DNA from: Chloroflexota bacterium
GTDB taxonomy: Bacteria > Chloroflexota > Dehalococcoidia > UBA1151 > UBA1328
DNA length: 5,458 nt
Direction: 5' to 3'
Assembly: GCA_002687335.1 (NCBI GenBank)
Contig: NYZY01000014.1
Location: 11,837-17,294, forward strand
Below are positions 1 to 5,458 of the stretch, one piece after another. How positions within the stretch are numbered: the first letter of the stretch is position 1; every line of letters starts with the position of its first letter. A model generated the notes under the pieces. That model did not search any database. It was not told where the DNA came from and saw only the letters and a program-made list of their open reading frames with translations. Made by a program: the position numbers and the translations under genes.

Positions 1-1617
1 TTCAATGAGGGTAACTATCAAAGTGCTGAAATCAGGTCGATGTTACTCAGGACTGCGACCATTGTCCTGATTGTAGCGGCCTTGCGAGGCTCTACTGGGT
101 TTGTCTACATGTTCCTCGGAGAAACTCTGAGTCAGAGAGTGGCCAACAGGCTTCGCATGTTGTTTTTCGACAAGTTGCAGGTCCTTAGTTTCAGCTTCCA
201 TGACAGGGTGCACACTGGCCAGCTTATGTCCAGAGGACTGTCTGACATAGAAGGCGTAAGGATGTTTGTGCAGCAGGGGCTTGTTCAAGTTTTCCGTGTT
301 CTTTTTACGGTGATTTGTGCTGGTTTCTTTATGGTGTTGATTGATTTGCAACTGGCGTTGCTTAGTTTGATTTTCGTGCCATTTATGACATATAACAGCG
401 CTAGGCTAAGGCTTAAGCTCCGTAGTATTTGGCTGCAGATTCAGAATACTCTGGGTGAACTCACCACGACCATGCAGGAAAATCTGGCTGGTGTGAGGGT
501 GGTCAGGTCCTTTTCTGCTCAGAAGTATGAAGAGCAAAAATTCGATGTGACAGCTCGTGAAGTGCTTGAACTTAGGATGGATGCCGCGAGAAGCCAAGCT
601 CGGCGCGGTGGGGCGATATCTTTCACATTTATATTCGCCTGGGCGATCGTCATATGGTTCGGTGGGTTGAAAGCGATAGCCGGGGAAATTTCGATCGGAG
701 AGTTGACCCAGTTCTTCTTCTACCTTGCCCTGCTGCGTATGCCCGTCAGGATGCTACTCGGAATCATAAACGCAACGGCTAGAGCAACCTCCGCAGGAGG
801 CAGAGTGTTCGAGGTAATTGACATTCCGTCCGATATCCGTAGCAAGGACCGAGCTAAGCCTATCAAGGTAACTGATGGAGTCTTGAAGTTTGAAAATGTT
901 TCCTTTTCATACGGAGATGTTAAGGCTCTTAAAAACGTAAGCTTTGAAGCTCGTAAAGATCACACGATTGGTATCGTTGGGGCTCCAGGCAGCGGAAAGA
1001 GTTCTGTGGCGAACCTCGCTCCGCGGTTTTACGATCCCGAAGAAGGCCGGATAACTATTGATGGGGTTGACTTGCGTGATGTCACAGTTGCGTCGATCAG
1101 AGATGCCGTTGGAACCGTAGAACAAGATCCATTTCTCTTCGATGGTTCCATACGTGACAACATCAGGTACGGGGATGTTAATGCTTCTGATGAAAAAGTG
1201 ATCGCAGCAGCAACGATTGCTCAAATTCACGAATTTATAGAAACGCTCCCCGAAGGATACGATGCCGAACTGGGGGAGCGTGGAGTCGGCTTATCTGGAG
1301 GCCAGAGACAGCGAGTTGCCATAGCAAGAACTCTTCTGACCGATTCTCCGATATTGATTTTCGATGACTCAACCTCTTCGGTCGATGCCGGAACTGACGC
1401 ACGTATACGGTTGGCTCTCAAAGAATTAACACGTGGCCAGACGACGCTGATTATTGCTCACAGGCTTAGCTCACTCAGACATGCGGAAGAAATCATTGTG
1501 CTGGATAACGGCGAGGTTTCAGAACGGGGCACACATGATGAGTTGGTTGAACATGGTGGGCGTTATAGCGAACTGTGGGAACTTCAGCGAGGTGATATGG
1601 GAGTGGCGGAAGAATAA
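1..1617 (+). CDS. ABC exporter half-transporter, degenerate-site subunit (5' end outside window)
   Basis: This is a membrane-domain plus ATPase-domain half-transporter of the multidrug/lipid exporter type, acting in the cytoplasmic membrane. The frame is open from base 1 and reads FNEGNYQSAEIRS before the first Met at 40. That Met sits at the start of what aligns with membrane helix 2, so helix 1 and the true start lie upstream. Counting visible residues from base 1, hydrophobic segments fall near 18-40, 98-134, 206-223 and 235-258. The ATPase domain follows: A-loop Tyr304, Walker A GAPGSGKS at 327-334, Q-loop Gln375, signature LSGGQ at 431-435, Walker B ILIFD at 451-455 and H-loop His487. 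The residue after Walker B is Asp456 instead of the catalytic Glu, as in MdlA, BmrC and TM287 type subunits (family knowledge). The stop is 2 bases before the next gene, its likely partner. The substrate is unknown. The family is sure; the heterodimer role is a strong inference. Confidence 0.95.
   Translation, partial: FNEGNYQSAEIRSMLLRTATIVLIVAALRGSTGFVYMFLGETLSQRVANRLRMLFFDKLQVLSFSFHDRVHTGQLMSRGLSDIEGVRMFVQQGLVQVFRVLFTVICAGFFMVLIDLQLALLSLIFVPFMTYNSARLRLKLRSIWLQIQNTLGELTTTMQENLAGVRVVRSFSAQKYEEQKFDVTAREVLELRMDAARSQARRGGAISFTFIFAWAIVIWFGGLKAIAGEISIGELTQFFFYLALLRMPVRMLLGIINATARATSAGGRVFEVIDIPSDIRSKDRAKPIKVTDGVLKFENVSFSYGDVKALKNVSFEARKDHTIGIVGAPGSGKSSVANLAPRFYDPEEGRITIDGVDLRDVTVASIRDAVGTVEQDPFLFDGSIRDNIRYGDVNASDEKVIAAATIAQIHEFIETLPEGYDAELGERGVGLSGGQRQRVAIARTLLTDSPILIFDDSTSSVDAGTDARIRLALKELTRGQTTLIIAHRLSSLRHAEEIIVLDNGEVSERGTHDELVEHGGRYSELWELQRGDMGVAEE
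1608..1613 (+). promoter_or_regulatory. Ribosome binding site of the second ABC gene
   Basis: A GGAAGA stretch lies inside the last codons of the first ABC gene, about 7 bases before the ATG at 1620. Together with the 2-base gap between the genes it supports this start and suggests translational coupling of the two subunits. Confidence 0.6.
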
Positions 1618-1619
1618 CG

Positions 1620-3518
1620 ATGTTTAGATTTTTTAAGAGCCGATCGACATCTTCTGCTAAAAAGCGTGATAGGCCAGCCAATGTAGAAGAAGAACATTCC
1701 ACCCTTCATGAGTCCGACGAAGAGATTTTTGCTCAGTTAGACAGCACGGTCTTTAAGAGATTCTTTTTTTACGCAAGTCCGTACAAGAAAGCGATGTTTG
1801 TTGCGACTCTGGCAGTGATTGGTTTTACCTTGGCAAACCTTTCAATACCACTTTTGATTAAGTTTGCTATCGACGGTGCGATCCATAACGGGGATACAAA
1901 TCTTCTTGCAACGATTGCTATTTCACTGGCGGTGGTTGCAGGTTTTTATTGGCTGACTCATATGCTGCAGAACATTCTTATCACTCGTGTGGCTTTGACA
2001 GTTCTTTATGACATCCGGGCTGACATGTTCCTTCAACTACAACGCTTGGCGATGTCATTTTCCGACAAAACACCTATTGGCGCTCTCATGGCAAGGATGT
2101 TTGGTGACGTCGGCGCACTACAGGAAATGCTTGAGGCGTCAATAGAAATAATCGGTGATTTTCTGACCCTCATAGGGATAATAGTGATCCTCTTCGTTCT
2201 CGATGTGCAGCTTGCTGTGGTAAGCCTGGCGATTCTTCCGATGTTGCTCTTCATTAGGCTGGTGTGGCAGCCCATTGCGAGACGAGCCTTTCTTAGGATG
2301 CGACGTAATTCTTCTATAGTCGGCGTTTACCTCGACCAGAACGTAACTGGTATCCGTGTGATTCAAGCATTAAACAGGCACCGAGAAAATCATAATGTCA
2401 TGCAAGGAAAGGTTCGGGATTTTTTTGGTTCTGCTATGCGGGCAGCTCGTCTCGGCGGCGTGATGTTGCCTACCGTCGAAATTATGACAGGTATTGCTCT
2501 TGGCCTTGTCTTGATAGTTGGAGGCAACCGGGTCTTGAGCGGTGCTATAGAAGTAGGAACTATGGTTGCTTTCCTGTTATATGTTCAACGGTTTTTTGAA
2601 CCGATACGTTCTCTGACAATGCACTATGCAATGCTCCAAAGAGCTGTCGCATCTGGGCACAGAATATTTGAGCTGCTGGATATTCCACTCGAAATACAGG
2701 ATAAGCCCGGGGCCAAGCCGATCGGTGCAGTTGAGGGGCGAGTGGAATTCAATGATGTGACATTTGGGTACAACCCAGACAGACCTATTCTTCGAAATAT
2801 CACTTTCGCCGCCGATCCAGGTCAGACAATTGCTCTTGTTGGTCCAACAGGTTCAGGTAAAACTTCTATCACGGCACTTGCACATAGATTCTACGAAGTA
2901 CAAGACGGATCCATCACCATTGATGGGCAAGATATCAGGGATGTTACCCAAGATTCGATTGGTGAAGTGATGGGAATGGTGTTACAAGAACCATTCTTGT
3001 TCTCACAGTCTGTTCTGGAAAATGTGCGATACAACACTTCTTATGCAACGCGTGAAGAGGTAGTGAAAGCCTGCAAGGTCATCGGGGCTCACGACTTCGT
3101 TATGGAACTCGAAGATGGTTACGACACGATTCTTGAACAACGCGGATCTAACCTGTCGGTTGGGCAAAGGCAATTATTGAGTTTTGCACGTGCGCTGGTA
3201 TCTGACCCCAAAATTCTTGTTCTGGATGAGGCGACGGCCAATATAGATAGTTACACGGAACGTGTTGTCCAGGATGCGTTGAAGAAGTTATTGCAAGGAC
3301 GGACAGCCCTTGTTATTGCGCACCGACTTTCCACCATACGTAATGCGGACCAGATCATAGTTATTCAAGATGGTGAGATTAATGAGGTCGGTACGCATGA
3401 CAAACTGGTCTCAAACGGTGGCCTCTATTCTCAGCTCTGGCAGACAAATTACACCTCGTTTGATGACATTGCAGGAAATGCAGATGAAGTGATGGCGGCT
3501 CCTGCAGCTAGTACGTAG
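1620..3518 (+). CDS. ABC exporter half-transporter, catalytic-site subunit (MdlB/BmrD-like partner)
   Basis: This is a complete 632-residue half-transporter, a usual length for the family. Residues 1-45 are a charged, probably cytoplasmic extension. Membrane helices are likely near 58-82, 95-121, 176-194, 197-216, 279-301 and 308-325. The ATPase domain runs from about 374 to 610: A-loop Tyr384, Walker A GPTGSGKT at 408-415, Q-loop Gln456, signature LSVGQ at 512-516, Walker B ILVLD at 532-536 with catalytic Glu537, D-loop Asp543 and H-loop His568. Walker B is canonical, but the second Gly of the signature is Val. The stretch EQRGSNLSVGQRQ resembles what I recall of E. coli MdlB. The start is chosen for the Shine-Dalgarno at 1608 and the 2-base gap after the preceding gene, with which it should form a heterodimer. 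The likely role is ATP-driven export of a drug-like, lipid or peptide substrate; the sequence does not say which. Confidence 0.95.
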   Translation: MFRFFKSRSTSSAKKRDRPANVEEEHSTLHESDEEIFAQLDSTVFKRFFFYASPYKKAMFVATLAVIGFTLANLSIPLLIKFAIDGAIHNGDTNLLATIAISLAVVAGFYWLTHMLQNILITRVALTVLYDIRADMFLQLQRLAMSFSDKTPIGALMARMFGDVGALQEMLEASIEIIGDFLTLIGIIVILFVLDVQLAVVSLAILPMLLFIRLVWQPIARRAFLRMRRNSSIVGVYLDQNVTGIRVIQALNRHRENHNVMQGKVRDFFGSAMRAARLGGVMLPTVEIMTGIALGLVLIVGGNRVLSGAIEVGTMVAFLLYVQRFFEPIRSLTMHYAMLQRAVASGHRIFELLDIPLEIQDKPGAKPIGAVEGRVEFNDVTFGYNPDRPILRNITFAADPGQTIALVGPTGSGKTSITALAHRFYEVQDGSITIDGQDIRDVTQDSIGEVMGMVLQEPFLFSQSVLENVRYNTSYATREEVVKACKVIGAHDFVMELEDGYDTILEQRGSNLSVGQRQLLSFARALVSDPKILVLDEATANIDSYTERVVQDALKKLLQGRTALVIAHRLSTIRNADQIIVIQDGEINEVGTHDKLVSNGGLYSQLWQTNYTSFDDIAGNADEVMAAPAAST

Positions 3519-3595
3519 GCTTAGCGTTACGGCGTCTACTTTGTCTTGGCGATATTAAATTTTGAAACTCGGACTGGTGAGTTCTACATCGTGTC
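3519..3595. other. Convergent intergenic gap
   Basis: These 77 bases separate the stop of the ABC operon (TAG at 3516-3518) from the stop of the leftward ThDP enzyme gene (TAG, read on the minus strand at 3596-3598). Apart from one short inverted repeat I see no gene, promoter or strong terminator here. Confidence 0.7.
3566..3583 (-). terminator. Weak candidate terminator hairpin
   Basis: AACTC at 3566-3570 and GAGTT at 3579-3583 form a perfect 5-bp inverted repeat around an 8-base loop, in the gap between convergent genes. On the minus strand it begins 13 bases after the ThDP gene stop and is followed by a T/A-rich run (TTCAAAATTT). On the plus strand no T tract follows. The stem is short and AT-containing, so it could be chance. 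The position is its best support. Confidence 0.2.
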
Positions 3596-5233
3596 CTAAG
3601 TGAAACGTGATTTACGCGATTCGAAATTGGATTTCACGTCAATCAAAACTGTGCGTCCATCGTCGTTCAAGTTCTTGGCTTTGTTTAATGCAGGACCCAT
3701 TTCTTCCGGTTTATTCACTTCTATACCGACCCCACCCATACCCTCAGCAATCTGCGCGTAATTACCAACCATGTGTGAGACTCCATACTGTTCCTGGGCA
3801 GTTGGAAATCCTCCTGGGTATGTGGCCATTCCACCGTTGTTAAGTAAAACAGTTGTGATTGGTAGGTTAGATTGCACAGATGCTGCTACATCTGTACCGG
3901 ACATGCCCCAGGCACCATCACCCATAAAGTTGAGGCAAAACTTGCTCGGGTCAGCAAGTTTTGCTCCGATCATTAATGGGATTCCGAAACCAAGATGCGT
4001 AGTCTTTCCCCAACCGATGTAACTGTGGGGAGTCGTAGCGACGTAGAAAGGAACCATGCAGTCTCGTGGACCGCCGGCGTCATGTGTCACTACGCTGTTA
4101 TCGTGATCGAGGTTGTTGTTTATCTCGTTTATAACTCGATACGGGTTTAAAGGCGCTTCATCAGAATTTAGCAAAGGCAGCCATTCCGCCATCCATTTTT
4201 CCCGAACTGCTGCTATGTGCGTTGCTACTCCCGTATCCCTACCATTTTCACCTATCTGGGCTTTAACCTCTTCGATCAACAACTCCAGAGTGATCTTGGC
4301 ATCGCCGATCAGACCTATATCCGATGGAGTATCTTTGTTGACATCATCTGTATTTATCGTGTTGTGAATGACTGTCTTTTTATCTGAGGGCAGGGTTCTC
4401 GTATAGCTGTTGATGGTTAGGCTGGTACCGATCCCTATCACAACATCACTTTCGTTTATCCATTCATAAGCCTGTCCAGTGGTGGCTCCACTGCCAGCCC
4501 CTAAGGACAGAGGTAGCCGTTCATCATAAGCAGATTTGCCTTCCATTGTTGTGAAAACGGGAATATCAGTAAGTTCCGCGAATTCGGCGAGTTCTGCGGT
4601 GGCCCCTGCGGTGAGCACTCCAGCACCCGCCCATATCAATGGTCGGTCTGCTTCAAGTAATGATTTAACGGCATCTTTAACGTCAGTTTCAGAAGGAGCG
4701 GACTTGGTTGCTACCGGAGATTTATAGTCAAGAGCGTGGTCTGGGACCTCCATAGCACAGACATCCAGCGTCATCTCCACGACTACGGGTCCGCCATTGC
4801 CGTTCCTGAGCGCCTGGAAAGCTCTACGCATTACATCCTTGATTTGAGTAGGTGTATGAATTATCTCAGCGGATTTCACGACTCCTTTCCAGTTTTCGTT
4901 TGCAAGAAAGTTTGGTCTTACGTTCCTGCGTTCAAGTGGATATCCACCTGGAAGTACCAATATCGGTATGTTGTCCCCAAAAGCCTGCGATAGACCTCCG
5001 ACTGAGTTTTCAGCCCCACCAGCGTGTTGCATTGCCACTACGCCAAATCTCTTACCGTCACTCATTCTGCTGTAGCCATCGGCCGCCATTACTGCACCGC
5101 GCTCGTGTCTGAACATCACAGGGCGGATGCCGGTTTTTGCTGCTTCTTCAATAAGGGCGTTGCTTGGGAAGCAAGTCATTTCGTTGACGCCCTCTTGCTT
5201 GAGAATTTGGGCGATGAACTCTGTTCCGTTCAT
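3596..5233 (-). CDS. ThDP-dependent enzyme, acetolactate synthase superfamily, substrate unassigned
   Basis: This is a complete 545-residue protein with the three-domain layout of the acetolactate synthase/decarboxylase superfamily. The N-terminal PYR domain covers about 1-165, with Glu44 in RHERGA; in the family this Glu activates the ThDP pyrimidine. A central domain covers about 185-330. The C-terminal PP domain covers about 360-535, with the ThDP-Mg motif GDGAWG at 438-443 and Asn465-Asn466 exactly 24 residues after GDG. No signal peptide or membrane segment is seen, so it should be cytoplasmic. Members cleave or join 2-oxo acids through a ThDP carbanion. The RFDDRVTG segment of true acetolactate synthases is replaced by GTSLTINSYT (269-278), and the post-NN loop with its QWQ is replaced by NNGGMATYPGGF. 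No small regulatory subunit gene adjoins it. It may therefore be a decarboxylase, lyase or other carboligase, not IlvB. The start is set by GGAG 8 bases upstream. Fold and cofactor are sure; the reaction is not. Confidence 0.93.
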   Translation of the reverse strand: MNGTEFIAQILKQEGVNEMTCFPSNALIEEAAKTGIRPVMFRHERGAVMAADGYSRMSDGKRFGVVAMQHAGGAENSVGGLSQAFGDNIPILVLPGGYPLERRNVRPNFLANENWKGVVKSAEIIHTPTQIKDVMRRAFQALRNGNGGPVVVEMTLDVCAMEVPDHALDYKSPVATKSAPSETDVKDAVKSLLEADRPLIWAGAGVLTAGATAELAEFAELTDIPVFTTMEGKSAYDERLPLSLGAGSGATTGQAYEWINESDVVIGIGTSLTINSYTRTLPSDKKTVIHNTINTDDVNKDTPSDIGLIGDAKITLELLIEEVKAQIGENGRDTGVATHIAAVREKWMAEWLPLLNSDEAPLNPYRVINEINNNLDHDNSVVTHDAGGPRDCMVPFYVATTPHSYIGWGKTTHLGFGIPLMIGAKLADPSKFCLNFMGDGAWGMSGTDVAASVQSNLPITTVLLNNGGMATYPGGFPTAQEQYGVSHMVGNYAQIAEGMGGVGIEVNKPEEMGPALNKAKNLNDDGRTVLIDVKSNFESRKSRFT

Positions 5234-5238
5234 TAAAT

Positions 5239-5308
5239 AATCTCCGTGAATATTCCAGTTATTGACCAGATGGCACCACGAGTAGCGGTTGGTCGGGGCG
5301 AGGAGATT
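5239..5308 (-). repeat. Nested inverted repeat in the ThDP gene leader, including the Shine-Dalgarno
   Basis: On the minus strand AATCTCC (5308-5302) is the perfect complement of GGAGATT (5245-5239), which contains the Shine-Dalgarno site. Inside it, GACCA (5294-5290) and TGGTC (5268-5264) form a second 5-bp inverted repeat. If transcription starts upstream of 5308, the RNA could fold so that the ribosome site is masked. This matches no riboswitch class I know. Both arms are seen directly; folding and regulation are inference. The outer arm overlaps the -10 of the candidate promoter, so both cannot act in the same transcript. Confidence 0.3.
5242..5245 (-). promoter_or_regulatory. Shine-Dalgarno site of the ThDP enzyme gene
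   Basis: On the minus strand GGAG (within ACGGAGATT) lies 8 bases before the ATG at 5233-5231, a standard spacing. It fixes the start of the ThDP gene and lies inside a 7-base inverted repeat described separately. Confidence 0.75.
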
Positions 5309-5334
5309 TTAGTCCTATTAATGGATTAGCACAA
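5306..5334 (-). promoter_or_regulatory. Candidate sigma-70-type promoter for the ThDP gene
   Basis: Read on the minus strand, TTGTGC (5334-5329) and TAAAAT (5311-5306) are separated by exactly 17 bases. The -10 matches the consensus at 5 of 6 positions and the -35 at 3 of 6. Transcription would start near 5299, giving a leader of about 65 bases. The position between the possible upstream gene end and the ThDP start is suitable, but such matches also arise by chance. Confidence 0.35.
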
Positions 5335-5369
5335 AACGCCGCACGATGAAATTGCGGTATTTGACCGAC

Positions 5370-5456
5370 TCAGATAGCAACCTCGCAACCGTTATTGCCT
5401 TCATTTGGGCACACGATTGCATTTACCTTGACCTCTGTTTCCTGAGAGGTGATCAG
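5370..5456 (-). CDS. Possible 3' end of an upstream leftward gene, unidentified
   Basis: On the minus strand a frame open from the window edge reads 28 codons and ends ...CPNEGNNGCEVAI at a TGA (5372-5370), 136 bases before the ThDP gene start. Of the 28 codons 22 begin with a purine, a coding-like bias; the competing plus-strand frame from ATG 5346 has 20 of 37. The visible end has an alternating hydrophobic stretch (EVKVNAIV) and two Cys residues 7 apart, with an acidic and Asn/Gly-rich segment between them. I do not recognise the family. It is too short to be sure that it is a gene. If real, it lies in the same direction as the ThDP gene and could share transcription with it. Confidence 0.35.
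   Translation of the reverse strand: MITSQETEVKVNAIVCPNEGNNGCEVAI
5431..5450. repeat. Short inverted repeat at the right edge
   Basis: ACCTCT (5431-5436) and AGAGGT (5445-5450) are perfect complements around an 8-base spacer. No T tract follows on either strand within the window. It could be a small hairpin or a protein-binding site, but it also lies within the possible minus-strand coding end, where it may have no role. Confidence 0.2.
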
Positions 5457-5458
5457 AA

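Noticed and set aside
2764..2970. Internal plus-strand frame of 68 codons within the second ABC gene
   Set aside because: It overlaps the conserved Walker A and Q-loop region in another frame and has no recognisable protein features, so it is a shadow of the real gene.
3596..5233. Functional link between the ABC exporter and the ThDP enzyme as one biosynthesis-and-export system
   Set aside because: The genes are convergent, so not co-transcribed, and nothing in either sequence points to a shared substrate.
5270..5329. Short plus-strand frame of 19 codons starting at ATG 5270, possible leader peptide
   Set aside because: It is on the strand opposite the ThDP gene it precedes, has no ribosome site, and its composition shows nothing beyond chance.
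5346..5458. Plus-strand frame from ATG 5346 open to the window edge, possible divergent gene start
   Set aside because: There is no Shine-Dalgarno before the ATG and no coding-like purine bias at the first codon position. The minus-strand frame over the same bases looks better.
5437..5458. CTGAGA at 5442-5447 on the plus strand, reminiscent of a TPP riboswitch core and tempting next to a ThDP enzyme
   Set aside because: It is on the strand pointing away from the ThDP gene, and I cannot find the other conserved TPP riboswitch segments around it.

Overview
This window looks like ordinary bacterial chromosome. It is compactly coded, uses ATG starts with Shine-Dalgarno sites, and has moderate GC. 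It contains no RNA gene, insertion sequence or CRISPR array that I can see, and no taxonomic marker. A guess at lineage (for example a marine Chloroflexota-like bacterium) would rest only on a general impression of the proteins, so I do not commit to one.

Layout: bases 1-1617 (+) hold the 3' part of an ABC exporter half-transporter gene whose 5' end, including the first membrane helix, lies outside the window. Two bases later, at 1620-3518 (+), comes a second, complete half-transporter gene. The two form an operon and almost certainly encode a heterodimeric exporter. The 77-base gap at 3519-3595 is convergent and has only a weak hairpin. Bases 3596-5233 (-) encode a complete thiamine-diphosphate (ThDP) dependent enzyme of the acetolactate synthase/decarboxylase superfamily. 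Its upstream region (5234-5369) has a good ribosome binding site, a plausible promoter and a nested inverted repeat that includes the Shine-Dalgarno sequence. At the right edge, 5370-5456 (-) may be the last 28 codons of another leftward gene.

How the genes work together: the two ABC subunits carry complementary defects. The first has Asp where the catalytic Glu of Walker B should be. The second has LSVGQ in place of LSGGQ. In a head-to-tail nucleotide-binding dimer both changes fall in the same ATP site, leaving one degenerate and one competent site, as known for MdlA/MdlB, BmrC/BmrD and TM287/TM288 type exporters. The exported substrate cannot be read from the sequence. The ThDP enzyme is transcribed in the opposite direction and has no visible functional link to the exporter. 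It has the cofactor motifs of the family but lacks two motifs expected of a true biosynthetic acetolactate synthase, so its substrate is open. I see no clear evidence of a wholly new system. The items most worth a second look are the unassigned ThDP enzyme and its structured leader.
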